Notes under the pieces: model-generated
What the model was told of the DNA's origin: nothing
Databases searched by the model: none
What the model saw: the letters and a program-made list of their open reading frames with translations, nothing else
Program-made: the position numbers and the translations under genes
DNA from: Cloeon dipterum
Lineage: Eukaryota > Arthropoda > Insecta > Ephemeroptera > Baetidae
Assembly (NCBI RefSeq): GCF_949628265.1
Contig: NC_088787.1
Coordinates: 10,158,501 to 10,222,500 of the forward strand
Reading direction: 5' to 3'
DNA: 64,000 bases
Shown: piece after piece, positions 22,701-37,700 of the stretch
Layout: each line of letters starts with the position of its first letter
How positions within the stretch are numbered: position 1 is the stretch's first letter

Positions 22701-25700
22701 AAACTAGGATTGTACAGGACAAAGCAACTGCTAAGGAGAGAACACCGTTGGCGGGCGACGTCAGCGGTGCTGCTTTTGGCACTTCTGAAACACACGCACT
22801 CAATTAGCAACATTCTGAATGAAAGTTATTCGGCAACTTCTCTCACCTTGTTTGTGAAGGGCCACCATCACGTGAGTGTTCCTGTTGAACACGGAAATGG
22901 AGCAAATGTAGCGGCCGTAATCAGAAAGCTGAACGTTTGAGATTTCCAGGTATCCGCCCAAAGTTTGGTCTTCATCCCTGTTACGGAAAATTGATTTAGG
23001 CCTCCACAGCAAATATTCCTGAATAATTTACCTGTGGAAATGATGCTGCATGAATCTGGTCGTGTTTTGCAGGGTTGAGTTTTCTCCTTGTTTCTTCCAG
23101 ATCACCGACTGGTACAAGTCACTTGTTTTGTTGCTGTTGATTTGTCCTGAAATTTGATACATTTTTTTAATTTAATAGGGAGAGACGGAAATATGCATTT
23201 TTTTTAAGCTTTCAACAGATGACTGGACTGGAAATTAATTTTGCAACATCTGGATCTTTAACTCAGCGGGGGCCAGATTCGTGCGATGCGCAGATATGGC
23301 GTCCGGTGGAGTATGGCGCGAAAAAAGGCACGTGAAAATGCGCGAAAATAACCAAGTTTTGATCAATATTGTGACATAATTTGCATTGCTCGTACTAATT
23401 GTGTCTTTTGGATCGTAAAAACAAACTCTTAACACTGGTACGGCAATCCAAAGAGAGCTTTTTGTTTCACACATCCAGACCCCATCTTGGATCTGCGCAG
23501 TGCGAACCAATTTTATCGCACATCTGGACCCCGCTGATTAAACTATTAACGGCCTTAATAAATATTTAAAAAAAGAAAAATTCATGCTAGTCTGTTGAAA
23601 ATTGAGAAATATTTCGCCAGGAGAAAATTTTTCTCCATTTCTTCCACTGTAGGATAGATAGTAACGCGAGGAATGAAGAAAGTGAAATAATTATTGACTA
23701 AACCCGTTTTTTATTTTCTTCCTAGAAATTTGGCAACTGTTGACATTCAACTCTTAAAATCTACCTAAGAAGTGCCTAAAACTTCCAGTGTCATTTGCCG
23801 GTGGTTCATGGAATTTTGGCAGTATTGATTTACTCTATTTAAATGCTCAATACACCGCTGTGATGGATTACAAACGATTCTCTCAATTTTCAAATAATCT
23901 CTATATGCATAAACAAAACTAAGCTTGGCTTTCAAACGAGCTCTCGACAACCTAATGCCCTGTTGAAATATAGATATAATGATGCAAAATATGACAACTG
24001 CCAATCTGAACAAACAACAATTCTGCTATAATCTGCTTTTGATCGGTTCATTTTCAACCTACGCATTCCATGCTTTCAGCTTGTACTTTGTGTTCGAATA
24101 TTCACATAGAAACATCCATCGGCGGTGAAACAAGTACTGGAAAATAATATTATTGATTGCCATTCCAAGAAGGGAATTATCGACAGGCTCCGCTGAAAGC
24201 TCTGCTGCACACACAATATTCCGAGTTCGTGCGCAATACAAAATTGGTGTTGCCCAACTCTGCTGCGATTACTGCCAGGCAAGTGCCGCGCGCCGTCGAT
24301 AAGTATAGGCATATAATTGTCGGCCCCACGGTGGGCTGCGCGATTTATTTTTCTTCTCAAAGGCGATGCCAATTTTCTAAAGGACGTGACAGCCTGCCTT
24401 CTCTATTTACATTTTTTTCCTTTTAAAAACCAACCACACCGCATAGTATGCAAACAGGTGCCGGGAATTTTATGGCGTTTACAACAAGAACTAAAGCAGT
24501 AAACAGCTAGGGTTTTAATCTATTTCCAGAATGTATGCGCGAGATAAAAATTTATTGTTCGGTTTATGACATCCTCATCCTGCACCAAGCGGTGTACGTG
24601 TGCGCTATCCATTCACTTACCGATAAAAGCTTCGCAGAAAAATCGCGTGCTGTCTCCTGGTAAAATATACTGGTCGTCCGGTTTGTACGTTGTCCTCATC
24701 GGACCATCATAGTCATTGTCTGCAAAAAACATTATAATTATAACAATTAATAGTAAATTAGAGCAGGTGCTTGATTTTAAGGGTTAGAAGCTAAGCTAAG
24801 AATCAGCATCTTTGAAAATATGATCAAATTTCTGAGCTATTTTAAATTAGATAAGCTGAAAAAGGTTCCTTTTTTTAAGTTTGATTTACCAGATGGAATG
24901 GTTTGTGTCCGTAAATTCTAAAAATAATTTTGGCAATGATTTATTTGCAAGGTTGGAAAATTTGAGACGGTTTAGAAATATCTTTGCGGTTGATATAATT
25001 TCATGAGCATAAATTACGCAATTTACGACTTTAGAGCTTCGCCTGAGATCGTCTAAAACCATCAAAGTTGCTTATAAGGCCTGATGAACGCGAATAAAAC
25101 GAAAAGTGGCCTTCATTGTCGGTACATTTATGATGATTTTTCTTCCAGGTCGGTTTCCAATAAATTAAATTGGTGATTTTTTACATCTTGTTCGCAGGGA
25201 TGGAAACACAAAAATTTAATAATGAGATTTGACCATTTTTGTCTCCGGTTAGATATTTAAAAAAATTAGGATTCAAATTGCAATTTAATATTGCTTTTAG
25301 AAAGCATAATGTTTTACTATTTTAGGATTTGCATAAGGAAAACTAAAGATTATAAGCCAATTAAACAATTAACACATAACAGAATGATTTTAAGGGCAAT
25401 TTTTTTATCCTGCTGACAGCTAAAAAGTCGGATTGAAACTTCTAAATATATTTTAAGAAAAGGTAAGGCTCAAGAAAAATTCTCAATTGTGATTTTCTCG
25501 TAGAAAATTATCGTAATACTCCAAAGAAATCATCTGAATTTGACTTTAAAGCTCTTTTTAAACGCTTCGACTAGATATAAAATTGCAAATTCCACTCTCC
25601 CACCCAAAAAAATAACAATTCGAACACAAAAGTTTGTTTTAAATTTATAATCCTTTAAATGCTCAGATTTTCGTGAGACTTTTAAATATTTTGAAATATA

Positions 25701-28700
25701 TTCGTGATATATAATGCGGTGAAGAAAACAAAAGTGGACAGACGAAACTCACCTAAGACGGTCAGGTTGATTTTGTGGGAAAAGGCGTGCGTGTCATTTC
25801 GCACCACGCACTTGTACAAGCCAGCGTCGGATTCGCGCACGGCGGCAGAAAAAATTGTCTGGTTGACGGCCTGCGGATCAAGTATGAAAGACGAGCCACC
25901 TCCAAGCCCGAGCCACGGGTACGGGATGTCATCCTTGTACCTGCGAAAAGAGGAAAAGCAAAACGATTAATACGATGATATTTCATTCAAAGCAGCAGCA
26001 GAAGCAGGTCTGCAGCAGCAGCAGCAGCAACGGTGTTTAGTGCGCGGAATGAAAACGTGATGCCCGCGCGCGCTCGTGTATCGAATTTAGTCTGGCGCTC
26101 ATGCAGTTTAAATTCAAGTTCTAAGAAGCAGCAGGCGAATGTGTTATTCTCCCTGCTTGCTTGGCGTCCTTTTATTTCTTTCAGCAACACACGCCGTGCC
26201 ATTTCCACGTACTGGATCTGGTGCAATTTTTATGATCCACGTCTTGGAATCAAACTCAATTTGATGACACACTTAACGACCCTTTTCTTATTCTACACAC
26301 CGGAGGGGCTGCCGTTACTTAGTTAGTTTGAAAGTTTTTTGCTGAAACAATTCCATTGTATATCGATCGTTCATCGCCCTGAGCGCGAATATATTTATTA
26401 TTCAAAAACTCCCTCGCGGTATAATTAGGCAAGCTGAAACACACACACACGTGTCTCTCTTTTTTACTCTCTCGTCGGCAACTAAACAAAAACCGAAAGC
26501 GTTCTGAGAAGGAAAGTATCAAAGTTATTAACTTCCAGCATGCGAATTTCTCGTGCCACACTTAGCCGAGGCAACGTACGCGCGCGCGAGAAAGATATAT
26601 GTCTATTTTGACAAGAGGAATTTGCATATAAATAAGGCTGTGAATCGAGTTCTCTGCCGCTACCGCGCATTCAAGCCATTCCAGCCGGCAAAATTTATGT
26701 TATTTTCTTTCTTGCGAGTCACAAGTAGTGCGGCTTTGCACACGCTAATTGAAGGCATTAAATATTCCCTCAGCTGAACCTGCGATGCTCTCTTTACGCG
26801 CGGTCAATGCTTGAGTAATTTCATTTGAATCGATTTTCATTTCACCGAATCGGTATTGCGTGTCACGCGGCTATTCTGTTTGGAATTATGGGACATGTAA
26901 TTTCACTCTGGTGCATACCGACAAATACAGGAGAAAATCGACAAATTTTGTTTGTAAGATTATTAGATACAAATACGGCTTTTCTACCTAATTCGTTGTT
27001 GTTGATTGGGACGCTAATGCATTTTTCCATTTTTTCTTTCCCTATTTTTGGGTTAGACGTCTGATTTTAGGTTTGTTTTCGTAAATTACGTAAATTTAAA
27101 ATTAACAAAACAAAAAATAGTCACTTTCCACTTCTTTTTCGAGATTTTGATGCCAATTTTCGATGGTTTCCAATCAATTCCGGTTTTAAAAATTGTAAAA
27201 AAGAAGACAAAACGTGCGAAAAAACGTTTTGGCGTATTGTTCAAAATTTACAAATTTAAAGCAATTAAAATTTTGGCAATTGAGTCAGTATTTGCTGGAG
27301 TCCAAAACCATTCTGTAATATTTATTTTAATTACAGGAGCCAATTTAGTCTATTTATGCAAGTACATTTAATTTAAACGAATGGATAACAAATATGTATA
27401 TTCTACCATTAAAATTATACTGTTTCCATCGTTCACGTAATTTAAAAATACTGGCGTAAGCAAAAGCAAACTAATTTGACGCTAGTGGTTGAAACAAATA
27501 TTAAACTATGGTCTCTAAAAACATCCAATTTCGTGGTTTTCCTTTATTAATTTGAAAATTTCCAACAGAAGCCAATTTCTCTCGAAGCAAAATATTTACC
27601 ATGATATTAATGATCAATTAAAATTTTGTAGCCAGAACAATTTGTAAATTCTCGTGAAACTAAATTCAAAATTTAAAAAAAAAAAATATTTCAAACCCTA
27701 TTTGAATTTGTTCAAATTAAATTTCCAAGCAGAGCCAGTAATTCTTAGAAAATTTCAACTCCGTGATAAGATCATAAATATCCAACAATCCGAATAATAA
27801 ATAATTAACTACAACAAAGAAATAATAAAAATTCTAAGCTGCAAATCCGATCTTATCAAGGTCGGAAGTGCCATCAATCCGCTCCCAGCTGTCATGGAGA
27901 GGCAAATTAATGACCGGCAATCGTTCCAAACATTAGCAGCATTAATAATAAAATTGCGTGAGGCGTGATCCGCATGCCAATCGGGACGTGTGGACGAACC
28001 GAGGCGTGCACCTGACTCAGGATGACATCACTGTGACCCCGCTTAAATTCGAAGAAACAGCCCGCCGGTGTGTAAGCCCAGCCGCGCGAGAAAATTGCAC
28101 TGCACCTTTTTATATATATGGCGGGCACCTGACCGGAGCCACCACACACACTCACACACACCGTCACATGGAATTCAGATTTCCTCGGCGGCAGTTGACC
28201 GCGTTGAGTCGCGCACGAAATGTTAAACACCCTCTCGCAGAATGTGTGAGAGAGAGAGAGAGAGAGAGAGCGGCGCAAAACTCTTGCAACAGATTTGGCA
28301 CCCGAGGAGCGTTTCGCGCTCTTGAGTCGTGTGATGGCTTAATTCTGGATGGGCAGAAATTTCTCACTCATTTATTTTAATTTAAAACAAAAAACAAAAT
28401 TTTGCAAAGCATTTTTTAAACTAATATTTAGCTTCAAGGTTTATTCCACTAATTGCAAATTTTCTGTCTTTTCAATCGATGCGTGATCAAGGTTTTTAAT
28501 AAAAGAAAAAAGCTAAAAGGATTTAGTAGAGATTAGGTTTCGACAAAAAGCCAAAATCCTAATCTCTCAACCAAAAGCAATAATCAAAACGAGAAAATAG
28601 GAAATTTAGACAGTCAAAAGCGAATTATTATTATTTTTCTCGTTGTAGCAGGGATCGCAAAACCTGATTTTTTACCGGGAAACCCACTCCATTGCAAGAA

Positions 28701-31700
28701 CACGCGGGAATTTCCAAATATTTGCGGGGTTTTTCGTTAAAGCCATAAATTTGTAATGCTGAAAATAACCAAAATTATAATTAAATTAATAAATAAAAGA
28801 AATTAATGGTCTCACAAAATTGTGGATTTTTCAACAAAATAAATTTTCAGACCCTTTTGACTTGAAGTTGAATAGCGCAAAAAATGATATCTTGGGAGTC
28901 AAATTCGGAAAGAACGGAAAATTCCAAAATTGGTGTTTTTGGGCTGGTTTTTTGCGTATAGCAAAATTGGCGAAACAATGTTATTTATTTGGCGTCTCTT
29001 TTTGGTTTATTTTTTTAAAATTTTTTATAATGAGTGATTGCAAAGGTCCAGTAATGAAAGAGACCAATCTAGATTGATCCTTACTTAGTCTCCAAAATGT
29101 GGTCCACAATTATTTTTGAAAAAATATTTTCATGTTTTAAATAGTTTTTGCATTGCCTGTGAGTCAGAACTTGCTGAAAAAAGTGTGGCAATGGCGAGAG
29201 AGAAGTGTGCAGTGCAAGACCGTTCTGCTGATGAATAATGTGTGCTCCCGAGAAAGCGAGAGAATGCAAAATTACCCAAATTAACAAGAAACTGGGTCGA
29301 AGTCACGTTGGATGCCGATTCTAGGAAGTTTGTGCGGTGGCATCGGGAACTAGAAACTTCTTCCAACACAAGCTCGAGGGGCGTGAAAAGCGAAACTACA
29401 TAGAATCCGTATGTGCACGCGGGTGTAATAAAAGGAGAGGCTCGAAAAAATGTTATCTGTACTCGGCTGCCGACCAATTAACCGACAGGCGAAACACTCT
29501 CTAGCTCGAAAGATGTGTGCGTCTGCGAAATATAAAGGGAAACGCTCGGCGTTTATTGTTTCTTATATATTATATAGCTGCCAGCGTCACGCACACCGCT
29601 TTTGACTGCAATTGCGAGGCATGTTGTATGAAGCATGATTAGCTAAAAATAGAGTTGCGCCGTGTTACGCGTTTTCATTAAATAATGTGCGAACGATAAT
29701 AAAATATCGGTAAATTTCGCTTCGTGTTCTCGTTAATAAATTAAACTAGAGCTCTGCGCTTTAAAATCAATTAGTATTGTTGACTGTACATGGTATAGTT
29801 CATTGAGTTCATTTAGCACCAACGTGCAATAAACAGTTAAATTCCAGATTTTGCCAAATTGATCGAAAAATTAAACGATTTTTGTTAATGATTTTTTCGC
29901 TTCATTTCGATTCCTCTCGTCGCGATCTATCCAAACGGTGTGCGAATCGTGGGAAAATTTCTCTCCTGGCGAATTAAATCCTGACTTTCAATAAGGAAAC
30001 AGCGCTCCCCGCTTGATTAGCATGCAAACTTTTGAGCCGATTTTCTCAAACATGTAAACAAGCAACTGCAGAACTTGATTTTTCACTTCAAAGTAAATTA
30101 AACAAACTTAAGTTCGACTGAAAAAATGTTAATTTCCAGATAGCTAAAATAATTTTTAGGTTGTATTGAATGCAAAAACGGACAAAATGAGAAAAATTCG
30201 GAATTAAAAGGCCAAAACAGTTCCTCTACGTGATATTTCATGATTTGTGCACACTTGAAGGCAAATCATACCAGGAAAAATAAAAAATGTGCTCTATTTC
30301 AAAGCTAAAACGTGTTCATTAATATAAATATTTAGCTGAATCGATCGAGAGGATCAGAAAACAAAAATATGTTTACTTCTCATGTGTGATGGCATTCCTC
30401 TGTAGCGGATTAACTATTAATAAACAATTCCCCGAACAACATGCAGCTGCTTTACAAAATGCGGTTTCCACCGCGCGTATATCCCGAATGCATAGCAGCC
30501 CCGAAACCGCAAACAGCGCCGCCCTTGGCGCGCATAATGGAGGATGGTGGTGAAATTTTCCAAGAAGGCGCGGGGACCGAACCGAGCTGGAAGCTCGATA
30601 CGGTCTTCAGAGAAGAAGCGGACTTCATCGCTTCTGGGACTACGCGCTTTTCAATTTGATGATGCAGCAGCCGCCCGCCTGGTTGACAGGGGAGGATGTG
30701 TGTGTGCAGCTCTTTGCAGTTCGTGGAACGAGAAAAGCTTTCAAAGCACATTTTTATACTCGACAAAAGAGACAAAAGTTTCATCAGGCATCTGCGCAGA
30801 CATTTCGAGTGGTCTTTTCCTGCTCGTATTGATTTTCATAATATATATGTATTTGAAAATCAGGAAAAAGCGATTTAATTATTGTTTTGTTTCTTCGTCA
30901 TAACGCCCACGTTGCAGATGAGTGTTGAGCGTTGTTTCGCGTGTTCAAATAACAGCTCGAAATTGCGCATTTTGGTTCAGTTTAAAAAATTGACATTTAG
31001 GAGGAAATTCTGTAATGGTACTGAGTTTTTGATCAAATTACCCAACTATACAAAAAGGGCAATAGAACTTTGGCAAATGAGCAGGAAAATTGTGCTTTTA
31101 ATAAAACTTTTTCACTCTATGAAAAATTAGGATGAAATACTTTTTACTTTGCGTCTGACTGAGACAGAAAAGGAGCAAATTTCACGCAGTTTTTAGACTC
31201 TTGAGCCATTTTAGAATAGTCTTAAACAATCTTCAGGGCATAAAACCATCTAAAAGCTGCCAGAAACGTCAAAATCCGTGGCGAAGCCAGAAAACATCTA
31301 AAAAAAGCAGCGGGGCCAGATTCGTGCGACGCGCAGATATGGCGTCCTGTGGAGAGTGGCGCGAAAAAACGGTCACGTGAAAATGAGCGAAAAGAAGAAA
31401 GTTTTCGTCAATATTGTGACATTGTACTAATTGTGTCTTTTGGATCGTAAAAACAAACGCTTGACACTCGTACGGGAATCCAAAGAGAGCTTTAGGTTTC
31501 CCACATTCACCACCATCTTGGATCTGCGCAGTGCGAACCAATTTTATCGCACATCTGGACCCCGCTGTATAAAAAAGAAATATCCAAATGGTTTTGGCCG
31601 TTAATTGCTGGCCTGGAAAGCTCCACTTTATACATTTCAACCCTTACGTTTTGCTCTGTGTGTGAAATGTTACTTTTAAACACATTTGAAGGTGATCGAC

Positions 31701-34700
31701 AACAAATTATCGTGTTTCAAAACTTTCAAGCGGCAAACAAATTTGTTTACACTTTCTTAGCATGAATTAATTGGCAGGCCAGACACATTCGACGGTCGCG
31801 TCGTCAAACAAACGTGCGGCGGCCGCGACTCTGGGGGATTTACAAATGTTATAATTTGGATCATAAAAGTGTGTTTAAGATAATTACACCGGCAGGGTTA
31901 TTAAAGGTAATAATATAATTGCAAGAGCGGCGGCAGGAGCAGTAGAGCTGCTGCCGTATTTGGCGCGGCGGATCCATGCACACTCACACACTCACACAAG
32001 TTCGGGGAAAATCAGTGTCTGCGATTGTTTTCCCGCCGCGCGCGCGTTCATTATGTGTGCGGCAACTGAGAACTGAGAAATTGTTTCTGCGTACAAGTGG
32101 TTCGAATTCGCAGCCACTTACTTCTCTTCTCTGCCTCCACGGCGCGGGCAATTAAAAATAATAATTGCGCCGGACGCAAGACGAGAAAGAGCACGGCAAA
32201 AAATTGGCGGTGCAGACAGAGCGTTTCGTCCGTCCATGAGCGCGCGGCAGCAGCGCGCACTGGCCTAATTACCGCAATACGCGCGCGCTCGCTGCTCTCG
32301 ACCTGCGAGCTGAATAATAAAAGTCGCACGTAAATTGACTGATGGACACACACGCTGACAGCAGCAAAAAACAACACGAGAGCTCAGGCAACGAGATCAT
32401 TTTTCAAATCTCTCGCGCAACAAATGATGCGTTGATTACAGTTTCATTGCGTTTTAATTGCTCTGCATTCACGTATTTTTTAACTGCCTCGATCATCTTC
32501 ATGATGATTCATTTAACCCTGCCCGAAACTTAAAAAATAATATTTTTCTCTACATGCAACAATGGCTTAACTATTTGATATTCCATTCATTTTTCGCAAG
32601 CGGGGCAACCATAGAGGACCTTAAATTAATTTTAAATTACAAAATCGAGACAAATTATAAATTTATTCTAAAACAACTCCAAAAATTCGGAATATTTCCA
32701 GAGAGCGAAGATTATAAATTGTTGGAGGAATTATTTCATGCGATTTTCTCACCGTGAATGGAGAAAGAGTATTTTAGACGGTCAGATGTAATTTTTTTTG
32801 GCTCTTTAACTCTTCGTTTCATATACATTTTAAATTTTCAAATCATTTTCAACACATTCCGAATAAGAATTAAAGATGCGTGTTGTTAAAAAATGAAGAA
32901 TTATTTAAAACGAAATTTACTGTTTTGCTCTTATTTTGAAATCTCTCCAAAACCCAATCGAACGAAACATAAAAATGATCTTATATTTATAGGATACGAC
33001 AGCAGAATAGTTTCTCCTGAAAAAAGGATAGCTAAAGAATGCTATTGTAACTTTTTATGACTGGGTACTTCCGTTCAGTACGTACAATGGATTATATATT
33101 CAGAAAACATTATTGTTAGCACTCTCTTCGGGGTCAGGTTTCTATCCTCGATTCATTCAATCCGTCTCCCCTTCTTGGAAATTGATAAATAATGTATAAA
33201 AGAACTTGTATAAGCGTGCGAGCAGCAGGTGTTGCATTCCGTGCATTCTGCATTCACCCTCACGGTCCCTTTTCTCCCTTTTCGTATTGAAAGGCATATA
33301 AAATATGAGCCGGCCAGTGCAAAAGATATTCTTAGAAAAAGCAAATTGTGTTTTTCTTATGGTGAAAACCATCATGTATTGTGTGAACATCATGTTTTGT
33401 TACAGCCCTCCTAGCGTTTTCTGAAAATAGGACACTGTCAGTTCCATTCATCAGGATATTTCCCTGCTACAGATCGATAAAACAAGGAAACCTAAAAGAT
33501 ATTTTTTCTTTCAAACCTGCTCGTTGGCTCGCATTTGTTAAAGCTTTTCTTGGGAGTGTCAAAACAATGGGAAATATTTGAGTATTTCGTAGATTTATTG
33601 CTGCCAAATAATGTCGGAGGTAGTAAAAGGTGGAAAATTAAGTGACGGGAAATAAAGCTCAAATAACTCGACGGGCCGGGAGACTCGCCACTCCGCACCT
33701 TTCCAGTGCTTTTAGGGGAAACTGTCTGGCGTTTCAATTGATGGCCACGATTCCTCTGTGACCCCGCATGTTATTGGAACGAGAGATGTGCTGACAGTGA
33801 GTATAGAGGTTAAACAGTAATCTATACTGCTGCTTTCATAATTTCTTAATTAAAACTATTCAGGATAATCCGGTACATGCGATTTACGCTTGGGAAATCA
33901 AATATATTACGCTTCTCGCGTATAAATTTAGTTTGCACGCGGCTCTCTGGCTAGAAATTAATTAGAGTTTTCTCCACTGCTAGTGCTGACTGCGACTTCC
34001 TCGTTGGTTCCGAGAAAGGCAAAAAGTCAGGCTTCATTTTACGCCCTCTTCTGCGCAGCAAATGGTAATCACCATGCAACCAAGAGGCACAGAGAGGCAG
34101 GTGTGGAAATGCAAAAAGAAAAACCGCTTAAATTGACATTCAATGCGTGCAGATGCAAGGCCAGCAATTATACGTTTCTCAGAAAACCCCTTGTCAAGGC
34201 ACAAGGGAGATGCTAAAATTACATGCTCTGCTCATATTGAGAAACGTCCAATAGCGAATATTATTATTTGTATTGCATCTGATTTATTGTCATGTCATGA
34301 TGGTGAAATAACAAAACATCAATATCTATAATGCTCTGGATGCTATTGCAACTGTATGATTTTTTAGACTTTGTCCCTGCTCTCCAGCTCTTCAGATCGA
34401 ATAATTTAGAATAAATTTGATCTTTAAAATAGACAAACTAAAGAACGGCAACAAATGTAATTCTGCAAAATTGTGCGAAAGGCTTGAAAATATCAATTGG
34501 CAAAACGCACAGGTTATTTTTTTTAATAAATACGTGCCTTCACTGTTCCTTACGCTTCTTTTGTCGTCTTTTTTAAATTAGGATACCATTTTAAAACTTG
34601 GGAAGAGCCAAAATTTGCCTAGTAGCGGTTAGAATCTGCTCCAAAGTTTTCATTCAAGAATAAAGCGGTGTGAGTCTCCCTTTTTCATTAGCCTCGTAAT

Positions 34701-37700
34701 TAGTACGCCATTATATCTTGAAAACAGAAATGGAAACACAGCGGAAAAAACATGAAAATCTGTTCATTATTTTCGAGGCATTTGGGTAAAATCTGATTTA
34801 TAACTGTCGCGTTTGGTCTCAACTTTGATAATTGTCCAATTATATACATAATAAAAGTTTCGTGGTAGCTGCAAAACAAACACACAAGTTTGAACTGTTG
34901 AATTGATTGTTGCTCTTCTCTTGCAACAAGTAAATTCGCGTTTGGTTGTTGAGCTTTGCGCAATTTCTCCGCTACCACGAGGAAATGTACTTTTTATTTG
35001 ATTAAGGCAACATCCCACTGCGAAATCCAATATTGTTAACATGAAGCATCAATTAGCCTGACAATGAAACTTCTCAGAAAATGCAGAGCAGAAAATTAGG
35101 GCAATAATACCCTTCAGGGCTGCATGCTTTTGCGCTTTTGTTCGGCCGCTCGGCTCTATTTGATCACTCTTTTGAGGGCAGAAAGCAATTTCCACGTGTA
35201 ACATCACCGTGAAGCCCTTGCCTGTGCTCCCTCGCTCAATATATGCTGCTGCGAGGAATGAGGATGGATGGTTGAATCCTCCCTGCTCTGCTCCGCTCCG
35301 CTACGCCCAACCCTATTGAAGTTTTGTGGAAACGTCAATCGGGTGGGAAATTCTCGGAAAATCTTCAGACGAGCTGATCGATAAACTGCGCCGCACATCA
35401 TCATCAATATACAGCGCAACGCTGTACTTTGAGAATAATTTATTGTTGCAAACATGAAAAACATCAGCGCCAGCATGAAAATGACGGCTCATGTGTTTTA
35501 TTAGTGCGATAAACTGCAATTAGCCAAGTTCTGATTGGAAACACGAGTTTGAGTTATCTTTATGAACTAAATGCTAATCAATTTTGCGCTTGCATAGTAG
35601 GCCAGAAATTTCTAATAATGTGGAAAGTTTTAGCGTTGCAAATTTTATGCAAATTTCTAGTTATCGAGTGCGAATATTCACAGCCGTATATGTTTTCCCC
35701 GAAGTCCAACGCCCAAAACATGCGCAGAAATGACTGCTTTCCAGGTATATGTGGACGCATTATCTCTAATCTGCTGCACGACGGCGTTAGGCGTATAATC
35801 CTCAGGGCTGTTGATTACATTTGCATCAATCGTGAGCACCATTGCCGAGAGGAAACGGCTTTTGTGAAAAAAATCCGAGTGTTGCGTACATATAGACAAC
35901 CACCCCTGCCTGGCGTCAGGATTTCTCGGAAATGTTGGCGGCACTCGGGTCGATAAATCTGGTGCTCATGTTTTCACAGCAAAGGGATAGACGAGAAAGC
36001 AATTTAAGGATTGTGGTATTAAAATTTACAAACAACTTCGTAAACAATTTCAATTAGTTGCATGATTGCATTTTGTTTCATCATATTATGACTTGAGGGA
36101 AGAAAAGGAAATGACAGCCTGGATGCCTGCACCAGTGCATAATTAAAAGACTCAATGAGACGGGGAAATTCAGCTTTTGAAGTGGAAATTTTTAGTTAAA
36201 TTATTTTGACCAAAAAAATGCACTATTTTGATTTATTCCTTTGCATTTTTAGCTCTGACAGGTGGTCCAGTGAATTTATTGTTTGTGGATTTTTCCAACA
36301 GTGCAAGAGTTCAAACAGGAGGGAAAAGATTTTGCCAAATCGCTTGGTTTGTCAATTATTTCTTCGCCCATAGCCAATAATGAATCTTTGCTATTTATTA
36401 TATGCACTCGTATGGGTTAACAAACTAATGGATGTCCTTCTCTTTACCGCGAAGGTCAGTCACCCTCACACGGGCCATAAATCTAAATTGGTGTCATTGT
36501 TGTACAAACGCAAACAACCGGTGTATGCGCTTTAAACTCTATTCTATGAAATTTGCAGGTGGTCGGATTTGGAATATCTACTTTAAAATGCAGGACAAAA
36601 GTGCTTCTGGGTACAAGCACGACTCTTAGAAAAAAACATTATTCCTTAAGGGATGCCTGTTTTGACATTTTCTCACATTATTTTCATTTTTCTAGGTAAA
36701 TAATGAATATTCGGTCGAGGGGAGTGATACAAGGCAACAATTGAAAATTATTTGAATTGTTGGATGCCATAAACAATTTGTTCAACAATTTGCAATAGTA
36801 AAACAGGACCTTCCTACAGTAAAAATTTAAATTTTGTTAATTTTCTCCAAAATGTACAGTGCTTGAACATATTTTCTTGGCATATTCCGATTCCTCTCGT
36901 CGAGATCTGTCCAACGGCGTATGCCACTTATTGGGGAAACTCTTGCTTTTAAAATTAAATCGGATTTCAAGTAAGGAGACCGCCATTACCATTTGAAAAT
37001 CACGGTAATTTTCTAACCAATTTTCTCAAAAAATAACAATGCTTCTTAGGTCAATTTAGGCTTTAACTGAATCCAAAGGGATGAGTTTATGCATTGGCAA
37101 CAAGCATTTTCCAGGCTTTTGCAGTACTCTTTTTAATTATTGCACAAGTATTCAGTTTGGTTTCTCATTGTTGCCTTTTTTTAAACAGTCAACCTTTGAT
37201 TTTGCTGGGCTTCGCAGCAGAAGCAGCATCACTCATCAGAAAACATAGCAATGGCATACACTAGAAAATTAGCCCTTTGAAAGCCATTGTTTTCTCTATG
37301 TATTGTGCAACTCAAATGAAAGAGTTGCGAATGTTATTCATGAAAATATTATTGTACACTCGCAAAAGCAACAATAATTGGAGAAGCGAATGTGCTGTGT
37401 GTATGATTATGCATGCAAGCCGTGCACACGGAATTCGCGGAACGGCACAGTACAAAAATTCCCAGTCTTCCGGTTGAGCGCGACTTTTACGAGTGGGTGC
37501 AGTGTGTGATTCAATTTGCTGTCGGCGCGCTATTGAAAAAAATTACATTTATTTCGCCCGCGCGCCCGCTCAACAGCTCCATCGGCGAGTGCGCATGGCG
37601 CGGACGGAGGGGCAATGATGACGGCCTGGTCCTTCCAGGAATTGTTATTATTAACGAGAGAGAGAGAGTGAGTGAGCGAGCGAGCAGGCAGGCAGGCGGC

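Noticed and set aside
24076..24372. 98-codon minus-strand frame between receptor exons
   Set aside because: Including it would break the phase-correct join from exon 3 to exon 4 of the receptor, and it shows no Ig or other motif.
27958..28380. 140-codon plus-strand frame in receptor intron 1
   Set aside because: Covers CA and GA microsatellites; composition-driven, with no domain.
31269..31640. Open frame resembling others at 23235-23510 and 60518-60733
   Set aside because: The shared peptide comes from the MITE sequence itself, which has no transposase similarity.
32095..32115. GGTTCGAATTC resembling a tRNA B box
   Set aside because: No A box at the right distance and no acceptor-stem pairing around it.
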